Shown here in pieces: positions 58,166 to 64,000 of a stretch of 64,000 nucleotides of DNA (position 1 is the stretch's first letter; every line of letters starts with the position of its first letter). Below the pieces are notes generated by a model that made no database searches, had not been told where the DNA came from, and was given only the letters and a program-made list of their open reading frames with translations. Location of the stretch: positions 5,518,001 to 5,582,000 of the forward strand of contig NZ_CP030051.1 of NCBI RefSeq assembly GCF_004114975.1. Reading direction: 5' to 3'. The position numbers and the translations under genes are program-made. This DNA comes from Bradyrhizobium guangdongense (lineage in GTDB: Bacteria; Pseudomonadota; Alphaproteobacteria; Rhizobiales; Xanthobacteraceae).

Positions 58166-59506
58166 CTACTGCGGGCAGATGTAGCCCGTCCCCGCCGGCG
58201 ACTTGAAGCAGCCGACCGATTCGGGAAGCACGTGCCGCGGCAGCCACAGCACGACGCTCGGGAAATAGATCGCAAAGGCAATGGTGGCGAAGAACACGAC
58301 ATAGATCGGCAGCGCCGCACGCAGCGCCTTGGCAAAACTGATGCCGACGAATTTCGAGGCCATCAGCAGCACCAGGCCGTAGGGCGGCGTGATCAGGCCG
58401 AAGGCGAGCGTCGCGATCAGCACCACGCCCATGTGCACGCCGTTGATGTCGCCCGCCTCCGTCAGCGTGTTGACCAGCGGCATGAAGATGATGATGGTCG
58501 GCACCGGCTCGATGAAGTCGCCGACCACGGTGAACAGCAGCACCATCAGCAGCATGATCAGGTGCGGATCGTGGCCCGCAATCGAGGTGATCATCTCGGC
58601 GATGTAGCTGGCACCGCGCAAGTAAGCGAGCATCCAGCCGAACGCGTTAGCGGCGCCGATGGTGATCAGCGGCAGCGAGAAGATCAGGCCGGCCAGGCAG
58701 AAATCGTACGGGATCTTCTTGAAGTGCCCGCGGTTGAGCCCGGGGATCACCACCAGGATGATCCACACCACGGCGACGACGCCGGCCTCCGTCGGCGTGA
58801 ACCAGCCGGTCAGGATGCCCCCGAGCAGGATCACCGGGATCATCAGCGGCAGCGCCGCATCTCCGGCCGCGAACACGATCTGCCGCAGCGGCGCGCGCGG
58901 CTTGCGCAAGCCCGAGGGGCCGAAGAAATAGCAGTAGATCATCAGGCCGAAGCCGATCATCAAGCCGGGCACGACGCCCGCCATGAACAGGCCGGCGATG
59001 GAGACGTTACCGACCGCGCCATAGACCACGGCGGTGATGCTCGGCGGCACCAGCGCGGCGATGGTCGAGGCCGAGGCGATGATCGCGGCGATGAAGGCGG
59101 GCTCGTAGCCCTCGCGCTTCATCGGACCGCCGAGCGCCCGGCTCATCACGGCGACGTCGGCGGTGGTCGAGCCCGACATTTCCGAGAAGAACATGCTGAA
59201 GACGACCACGACCTGCGACAGCCCGCCCCTGATATGGCCGACCAGCGACACCGAGAGATTGGCAATTCGCACCACCACATTGGCCGAGCTCATGAGCTCG
59301 CCGACCAGGAGGAAGAACGGAATGGCGAGCAGCGCTTCGGAATCGACGCCGTCGAAGATCTTCTGGATGATCGCGGCGAGCGACACATCGGACAGCATCG
59401 CGCCGATGAAGACGCCGGCCATCAAGGAGAACGGCACGGGCACGCCGAGATAGCCGAACGACAGGAAGCAGATCGACATCAACGCCAGGACGACGGGTGC
59501 GCTCAC
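58166..59506 (-). CDS. TRAP transporter large permease (DctM)
   Basis: Twelve-helix membrane subunit of a tripartite secondary importer, 446 aa. LAIPFFLLVGELMSSANVVVRI, MFFSEMSGSTTADVAVMSRALGGPMKREGYEPAFIAAIIASASTIAALVPPS, and GDFIEPVPTIIIFMPLVNTL are DctM signatures. The start is GTG at 59506, overlapping the small permease stop (GTGA). The C-terminal tail after PRHVLPES contains two Cys and runs 4 bp short of the convergent enoyl-CoA hydratase stop. Confidence 0.93.
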   Translation of the reverse strand: MSAPVVLALMSICFLSFGYLGVPVPFSLMAGVFIGAMLSDVSLAAIIQKIFDGVDSEALLAIPFFLLVGELMSSANVVVRIANLSVSLVGHIRGGLSQVVVVFSMFFSEMSGSTTADVAVMSRALGGPMKREGYEPAFIAAIIASASTIAALVPPSITAVVYGAVGNVSIAGLFMAGVVPGLMIGFGLMIYCYFFGPSGLRKPRAPLRQIVFAAGDAALPLMIPVILLGGILTGWFTPTEAGVVAVVWIILVVIPGLNRGHFKKIPYDFCLAGLIFSLPLITIGAANAFGWMLAYLRGASYIAEMITSIAGHDPHLIMLLMVLLFTVVGDFIEPVPTIIIFMPLVNTLTEAGDINGVHMGVVLIATLAFGLITPPYGLVLLMASKFVGISFAKALRAALPIYVVFFATIAFAIYFPSVVLWLPRHVLPESVGCFKSPAGTGYICPQ

Positions 59507-60081
59507 GGCTGCGCCCTCGCCTGCGCCTCGGTGACGACGGGCGCCGCATCCTCGTCCGGCGGCGTGGGATGATCAAAGCCGTTGCGCAGGCCGTTGACGA
59601 GCTGCTCGATCGTGAACAGGCCGATCAGCACGCCCGACAGCGGGATGATCGCATAGAGCGAAGCGATCGGCGTGCCCGACGGCAGGCGGAAGCTGCCGAA
59701 GCCGCGCAGGTAATTCTGGTAGCCGTACCAGATCAAGCAGAAGGCGACGCCGAGCACGATGATCCGGATGATCACTTCGACGATCACCCGCGGCGTGCCG
59801 TGCATCGCCTCGGAGATCGCGGTGAGATAGAGGTGATCGTTGCGCCGCGTCGCTGCCGCCGTGCCGATGAAGATGGCGTAGATGAACAGCGTCGATGTGA
59901 CCTCCTGGAGCCACAGCCAGGGATGACCGATCGTGCGGGTGACGACGTCGGCGGTCACCGACAGGGAGAAGCCGAAGCACAGCACGCCGCAGAGGATCAT
60001 CAGCGCGAGCTCAAGCCAGTCGAGCGCGCGCCATTTGAGATGGCGTTGGCGTTGGAGGATGAGCTTGTCGGCGATGGGCAT
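59503..60081 (-). CDS. TRAP transporter small permease (DctQ)
   Basis: A 192-aa, four-helix protein (ALMILCGVLCFGFSLSVTADVVTR, LFIYAIFIGTAAATRRNDHLYLT, VEVIIRIIVLGVAFCLIWYGY, LYAIIPLSGVLIGLFTIEQL). WLQEVTSTLFIYAIFIG is the DctQ signature region. ATG at 60081; the open frame upstream runs into a repeat. It is followed by dctM with a 4-bp overlap. Confidence 0.9.
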   Translation of the reverse strand: MPIADKLILQRQRHLKWRALDWLELALMILCGVLCFGFSLSVTADVVTRTIGHPWLWLQEVTSTLFIYAIFIGTAAATRRNDHLYLTAISEAMHGTPRVIVEVIIRIIVLGVAFCLIWYGYQNYLRGFGSFRLPSGTPIASLYAIIPLSGVLIGLFTIEQLVNGLRNGFDHPTPPDEDAAPVVTEAQARAQP

Positions 60082-60106
60082 TGATATCCCCGGCTGCGGC
60101 TGGCTA

Positions 60107-60225
60107 CACCTCTCCCGCTTGCGGGAGAGGTCGGCGCGGAGCGCCGGGTGAGGGTTCTTTCCTCGAGGGAATTGTCCCAATGCGGAGACACCCTCTCCCC
60201 TGCCTCTCCCGGAAGCGGGAGAGGG
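60107..60225. repeat. Palindromic intergenic repeat, family III copy B
   Basis: Left hairpin ACCTCTCCCGC-tt-GCGGGAGAGGT followed by GCGCCGGGTGAGGG, right part ACACCCTCTCCCC and CTCTCCCG-gaa-GCGGGAGAG. Same architecture as 2780-2919. It lies between the TRAP receptor and small-permease genes of one operon. Confidence 0.7.
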
Positions 60226-60249
60226 AGCGCACCGTCTTCCGGCATTACG

Positions 60250-61245
60250 TCAATTGATCGACCGGATCAGATCCTTGATCTTCTCGGCGTGCGGGCCGAG
60301 CTCCTTGGCGAGCTTGTCCAGATAAGGATCGGCGATCGCCGTAAAGCTCTTCTTGTCGACGTTGTCGACGACCTTGACGCCCATCTTCTTCAGCTTCTCG
60401 GCCGCACTGCGCTCGAGGTCGAAGGCTTTCGCGGGCTCCTTGGTGCTGATCTCGTTGGCCGCGGTCTGCACCCAGCCCTTCTGCTCGGCCGAGAGGCTCT
60501 GCCAAAGCTTGTCGGAGACGAATACCAGCGCGTTGTTGGCTTCGTGCTCGGTGATGTTCAGCACCGGGGCAACTTCGTAGTGCTTGTTGACGAGGTAGAC
60601 ATTGATGCTGTTCTCGGCGACGTCCACGACGCCGGTCTGCAGGCTGGTGTAGACGCTGCCGAACGGCATGTGCACCGTCTGGGCGCCGTACGCCGGGAAC
60701 ATGGTGTCTTCGGTCGCGGTCGCCTGTACGCGGACCTTCAGGCCCTTGATATCTCCGACATTGTGGATCTCCTTCTTGGAGTACATGTGACGGACGCCCT
60801 GCGAGCCCGTGCCGATCAAGTGCAGGCCCTGCGTGGTCTCCTCGATCATGGTCTTGAGCGCTTCGAACACGCGGGGGTCCGCAAGCCCCTTGATCACATG
60901 CTGCTCGTCCCGGAACAGATAGTGCAGCGACATCACGCCGGCCTGCGGCGAGATCGTCGCGGTGTTGGCGGAGGAAACGATGGAGAATTCGACGTCGCCG
61001 GACTTGACGAGCTGGAGCACCTGCGGCTCCTGGCCGAGCTGCGCGCCCGGATACTGGTCGATGATCATGGTGCCTTTGCTCAATTCCTTGAGCTTGTCGG
61101 CAAAGAGGTCGCCGGCGATGGAATAGCCGGTGTTACGGGGCTGGTCGTAAGCGAAGCGATAATGCTTCACCTCCTGTGCCCCCGCGCCCGTGACGAACAG
61201 CATGGCGGCCGCAGCCACCAATGCACGCATGGATCGTGCAGTCAT
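60250..61245 (-). CDS. TRAP transporter substrate-binding protein (DctP family)
   Basis: Periplasmic receptor, 331 aa. Signal peptide SMRALVAAAAMLFVTGAGAQ, then HYRFAYDQPRNTGYSIAGDLFADKLKELSKGTMIIDQYPGAQLGQEPQVLQLVKSGDVEFSI, and DIKGLKVRVQATATEDTMFPAYGAQTVHMPFGSVYTSLQTGVVDVAENS, which includes the conserved Arg (KVRVQ) that binds the substrate carboxylate in the DctP family. Strong Shine-Dalgarno AGGGGGAG. Ligand is probably an organic or sugar acid because the operon starts with a dehydratase. Confidence 0.92.
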   Translation of the reverse strand: MTARSMRALVAAAAMLFVTGAGAQEVKHYRFAYDQPRNTGYSIAGDLFADKLKELSKGTMIIDQYPGAQLGQEPQVLQLVKSGDVEFSIVSSANTATISPQAGVMSLHYLFRDEQHVIKGLADPRVFEALKTMIEETTQGLHLIGTGSQGVRHMYSKKEIHNVGDIKGLKVRVQATATEDTMFPAYGAQTVHMPFGSVYTSLQTGVVDVAENSINVYLVNKHYEVAPVLNITEHEANNALVFVSDKLWQSLSAEQKGWVQTAANEISTKEPAKAFDLERSAAEKLKKMGVKVVDNVDKKSFTAIADPYLDKLAKELGPHAEKIKDLIRSIN

Positions 61246-61305
61246 CGTCTCCCCCTTGTGTTATCGCCCGCCGCTTTCAGCGGTCTGGGCGTTCGTTGTC
61301 AGCCG

Positions 61306-63018
61306 TTACTCAGTTTGCTTGCCAGTCCTCTGCATGAAGTCGAAGTCGCAGCCCTCGTCGGCCTGCATGATGGTCTCGTGGAACAGCCAGGCATAGCCGC
61401 GCCGCGCCTCCTCGAACGCGGCAGCCGGCTTCAAGGCCGCGCGCCGGCGCTCCAGCTCGGCCGCATCGACCAGAAGCTCGATGCTGCGCTTGGCCACGTC
61501 GAGGCTGATCATGTCGCCGTTCTTCACCAGCGCCAACGGCCCGCCGACCGCGGATTCCGGCGTAATGTGGAGAACGATGGTGCCGAACGCGGTACCGCTC
61601 ATGCGCGCATCGGAGATGCGCACCATGTCCTTGGTGCCGCCGCGCGCGAGCTTCTTTGGAATCGGCAAGTATCCCGCTTCGGGCATGCCGGGCGCGCCCT
61701 TGGGGCCGGCATTGCGCAGCACCAGCACGTCGTCGGCGGTGACGTCGAGATCGGGATCGTCGACCCGCAAGGTCATATCCTCGACGGATTCGAACACGAC
61801 GGCCCGTCCCGTATGCTTCAAAAGCTTCGGGCTCGCGGCCGACTGCTTGATCACGGCGCCGCGCGGCGCGAGGTTACCGTGCAGGATGGCGAGGCCGCCT
61901 TCTGTCTTGATCGGATTGTCGCGCGAGCGGATCGCGTCCTGGCCGGGCACGTCTTCCGCATTGGCTACGACGTCGCGCAGCGTCTGGCCCGAGATCGTCC
62001 TGGCATCGAGATCGACGAGATCGCCGAGTTGCGCCAGCAGCTTCGGCACGCCGCCGGCATGATGGAAATGCTCCATATAATGCTCGCCGGACGGCTTGAG
62101 GTCGACCAGAACCGGCACCTCGCGGCCGATCTGGTCGAACGCTGCGAGATCGAGCCGGTGCGGCGAGCGATGTGCCATTGCGGTCAGATGGATGAGGCCG
62201 TTGGTCGAGCCGCCGATCGCCTGCAGCACGACCTGTGCGTTCTTGAACGACGCCGGCGTCAGGAGTTCGCTCGGCTTCGGTCCCTTGGTCTTGGCCATCT
62301 CGGCGGCCACGCGACCGCTGGCCTCGGCGAGGCGGAAACGCTCGGCATGCGGCGCCGGGATGGTCGCGCTCATCGGCAGCGATAGGCCCATAGCTTCGAT
62401 CATGCAGGCCATGGTCGAAGCCGTGCCCATCACCATGCAGGTGCCGACCGACGGCGCGAGACGGCCGTTCACCGCCTCGATCTCGGCATCGTCCATGTCG
62501 CCGGCGCGATATTTCGCCCAGAGGCGGCGGCAGTCGGTGCAGGCGCCCAGCACCTCGCCCTTGTGATGGCCGACCACCATGGGGCCGACGGGAATGACCA
62601 CCGTCGGCAGATCGGCGCTGATCGCGGCCATCACCTGCGCCGGCAGCGTCTTGTCGCAGCCGCCGATCACGATCACCGAATCCATCGGCTGCGCCCGGAT
62701 CATCTCCTCGGTGTCCATCGCCATCAGATTGCGCAGGTACATCGAGGTCGGATGCGCGAAGCTCTCGGCGATCGAGATGGTCGGGAACACGAACGGCATC
62801 GCGCCCGACAGCATCACGCCGCGCTTGGCGGCTTCGATGATTTGGGGGACATTGCCGTGGCAGGGATTGTAGTCGCTATAGGTGTTGGTGATGCCGACGA
62901 TCGGGCGCTCCAGCGCGTCGTCGGAATAGCCCATGGCCTTGATGAACGCCTTGCGCAGGAACAGCGAGAAGCCGGCATCGCCATAGCTCGTCAGACCCTT
63001 GCGCAAGCCACTCGTCAT
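61306..63018 (-). CDS. IlvD/Edd family sugar-acid dehydratase
   Basis: Fe-S-dependent dehydratase, 570 aa, that removes water from an aldonate or similar acid. Cluster ligands are Cys53 (NPCHGN), Cys121 (GGCDKT) and Cys194 (GTCMVMGTASTMACM). The middle has AIGGSTNGLIHLTAMAHR and the end DARMSGTAFGTIVLHITPESAVGGPLALVKNGD, both canonical. Overall it is closer to the arabonate/xylonate-type branch than to IlvD proper, based on residues around LKPSGEHYMEHFHHAGG. ATG at 63018 or a GTG three bases upstream. First gene of the TRAP operon, divergent from a GntR gene. Confidence 0.88.
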   Translation of the reverse strand: MTSGLRKGLTSYGDAGFSLFLRKAFIKAMGYSDDALERPIVGITNTYSDYNPCHGNVPQIIEAAKRGVMLSGAMPFVFPTISIAESFAHPTSMYLRNLMAMDTEEMIRAQPMDSVIVIGGCDKTLPAQVMAAISADLPTVVIPVGPMVVGHHKGEVLGACTDCRRLWAKYRAGDMDDAEIEAVNGRLAPSVGTCMVMGTASTMACMIEAMGLSLPMSATIPAPHAERFRLAEASGRVAAEMAKTKGPKPSELLTPASFKNAQVVLQAIGGSTNGLIHLTAMAHRSPHRLDLAAFDQIGREVPVLVDLKPSGEHYMEHFHHAGGVPKLLAQLGDLVDLDARTISGQTLRDVVANAEDVPGQDAIRSRDNPIKTEGGLAILHGNLAPRGAVIKQSAASPKLLKHTGRAVVFESVEDMTLRVDDPDLDVTADDVLVLRNAGPKGAPGMPEAGYLPIPKKLARGGTKDMVRISDARMSGTAFGTIVLHITPESAVGGPLALVKNGDMISLDVAKRSIELLVDAAELERRRAALKPAAAFEEARRGYAWLFHETIMQADEGCDFDFMQRTGKQTE

Positions 63019-63061
63019 CACGTCACTCCCTGAGTTGCCATTGTGGTACAGGCTGCCCCTC

Positions 63062-63073
63062 GATTGTCAATAA
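63062..63073 (-). promoter_or_regulatory. Inverted 12-bp element, leftward copy (ilvD-like promoter)
   Basis: Read on the minus strand this is TTATTGACAATC, containing a consensus -35 TTGACA (63065-63070) with a weak -10 (TACCAC) 16 nt later, about 45 bp upstream of the dehydratase start. The same 12 bp occurs in the opposite orientation at 63126-63137. Likely site for the GntR regulator or shared promoter. Confidence 0.5.
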
Positions 63074-63125
63074 CATTGGCGCCCGCCCCGCTATTTCTGG
63101 ACCGGCGCACCGCCTAGCCGCCAGA

Positions 63126-63137
63126 TTATTGACAATC
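63126..63137 (+). promoter_or_regulatory. Inverted 12-bp element, rightward copy (gntR promoter)
   Basis: TTATTGACAATC on the plus strand with -35 TTGACA at 63129-63134; within the larger inverted repeat AGATT-attgac-AATCT (63123-63138). It lies 54 bp before the GntR start and mirrors 63062-63073. A convincing -10 is not visible. Confidence 0.5.
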
Positions 63138-63190
63138 TGCCCGTTCTCTGCTCCCTGAGGCAAGCCGGCGGGCGCCGGGAGGCTGAGGGC

Positions 63191-63895
63191 ATGTCCGACA
63201 TCCGCACCGCAGAGGCCAGGCCTGTCAGGCGCGACGATCCTGATGACGTCGTTGCGCGGCTGGAGGAGGACATCATCTTCGGCCGTCTCGCACCGGGCGC
63301 GCGCCTGACCGAGGACGCGCTGATGTCGCGCTACGGCACCTCGCGCCACTTCGTGCGCCAGGCGCTGGTGGATGCCGAACGCCGCGGCATCGTCCGCCGC
63401 GAGAAGAATGTCGGCGCCACCGTGCGGTTCTATGCGGCCGATGAGGTCCGGCAGATCTACGAGGTCCGCGAGATGCTGACCCGGCAAGCCGCGCTGATGA
63501 TCCCCCTGCCCGCGCCCAAAAGCCTGATCGACCAATTGACCGCCTTGCAACGGCAATACTGCGCCAAGGCGGATGTGAAGGATCTGCGCGGCATCCACGA
63601 GGCCAACGACGCCTTCCACCTCGCGCTGTTCTCCGCCTGCGGCAATCCCTACCTAGTACGCTCACTCCAGGACTACATGAACCTGACGCTGCCGATGCGC
63701 GCGAAGAATCTCGCCGATCGCGACGGCCTCGCGCAATCGCGGCGCCAGCACGAGTTGATGATCGAGCTCTTGAAGGGCCGCGACAGCTGGGCACTGGCGC
63801 AGCTGTGCGTGGATCATATGCAGTTCAGCAAGAAGGATTATTTGGCGCGGATTGCGGGAGATCTAGTGCCTCCGTCTATACCCGCTTCTCGGTGA
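63191..63895 (+). CDS. GntR family regulator (FCD/FadR subgroup)
   Basis: A 234-aa regulator for the divergent dehydratase-TRAP operon. The N-terminal winged helix is visible in VVARLEEDIIFGRLAPGARLTEDALMSRYGTSRHFVRQALVDAERRGIVRREKNVGATVRF (residues 20-80). The FCD ligand domain follows: EVREMLTRQAALM, then GIHEANDAFHLALFSACGNPYLVRSL with Asp and His metal-ligand candidates, and QHELMIELLKGRDSWALAQLCVDHM with two further His. The ligand is probably the transported acid. GAGGGC ribosome site. Confidence 0.9.
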   Translation: MSDIRTAEARPVRRDDPDDVVARLEEDIIFGRLAPGARLTEDALMSRYGTSRHFVRQALVDAERRGIVRREKNVGATVRFYAADEVRQIYEVREMLTRQAALMIPLPAPKSLIDQLTALQRQYCAKADVKDLRGIHEANDAFHLALFSACGNPYLVRSLQDYMNLTLPMRAKNLADRDGLAQSRRQHELMIELLKGRDSWALAQLCVDHMQFSKKDYLARIAGDLVPPSIPASR

Positions 63896-63947
63896 GCGAA
63901 CTTTCCGCAAGCCGTAGACTCGCCCTGGTAACAGCGCTCCGTCGACG

Positions 63948-64000
63948 CGTCATTGCGAGCGCAGCGAAGTAATCCAGGGTTCCTCTGCGGTGAGATTCTG
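63948..64000. repeat. Palindromic intergenic repeat, family I copy 4 (cut by window end)
   Basis: Begins CGTCATTGCGAGCGCAGC and continues AATCCAGG, CTCTGCGGTGAGATTCTG to the edge, matching the first half of the copies at 5205, 13146 and 46343. Confidence 0.75.

Noticed and set aside
60148..62385. Long open frame (745 codons) on the plus strand
   Set aside because: Antisense to the TRAP receptor and dehydratase genes and passing through a repeat; no recognisable domain.

Overview
The window reads as an ordinary high-G+C chromosomal stretch of a Bradyrhizobium-type alphaproteobacterium. The reasons are the gene content (phenylacetate catabolism, a class III PHA synthase, phasin, many ABC and TRAP uptake systems, a TetR-RND pump), the codon bias, and several families of palindromic intergenic repeats typical of that genus. 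The organism call is inference. I see no tRNA, rRNA, transposase, integrase, phage gene or CRISPR array.

Layout. 1-2717 (minus): paaX-paaA-paaB-paaC, the start of a phenylacetyl-CoA epoxidase operon; paaC is cut by the window edge. 2930-9853: lipid and polymer functions, namely an esterase-like hydrolase, a DUF445 membrane protein, a phasin, a coupled phaE-phaC-GNAT operon, an alpha/beta hydrolase and a spermidine-synthase-like methyltransferase. 9884-16912 (minus): small DUF6489-type protein, esterase, WS/DGAT acyltransferase and epoxide hydrolase, followed by a self-sufficient CYP102-type P450-reductase fusion. 17218-30919 (plus): two complete oligopeptide-type ABC transporters flanking a gamma-glutamyltransferase and a DUF1028 protein, with a sigma-54 type promoter in front. 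30916-36381 (minus): orphan periplasmic binding protein, histidine kinase, response regulator, receiver-adenylate cyclase and an unknown protein. 36496-41557 (minus): tetR-mfp-rnd efflux operon with a clear palindromic operator. 41681-44136: a split ThDP enzyme and a divergent P450.

44272-51864 (minus) is the best candidate for an undescribed pathway. A taurine/nitrate-type ABC importer is followed by an enolase-superfamily enzyme, a Gfo/Idh oxidoreductase, a DUF993 aldolase-like protein and a sugar isomerase/epimerase, mostly overlapping or nearly abutting. Upstream lie a TetR regulator and a VOC protein, then two PfkB-family kinases on the other strand. 55921-58161: a ferredoxin-reductase-like flavoprotein and an enoyl-CoA hydratase. 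58166-63895: a sugar-acid dehydratase plus TRAP transporter operon and its divergent GntR regulator, with two inverted copies of a 12-bp element in the shared promoter region.

Four repeat families sit between genes, several of them inside apparent operons. A separate 23-nt element occurs just downstream of two unrelated genes, in the same orientation relative to each gene and followed by a hairpin each time. All functional calls come from reading motifs and domain order; no search was run.
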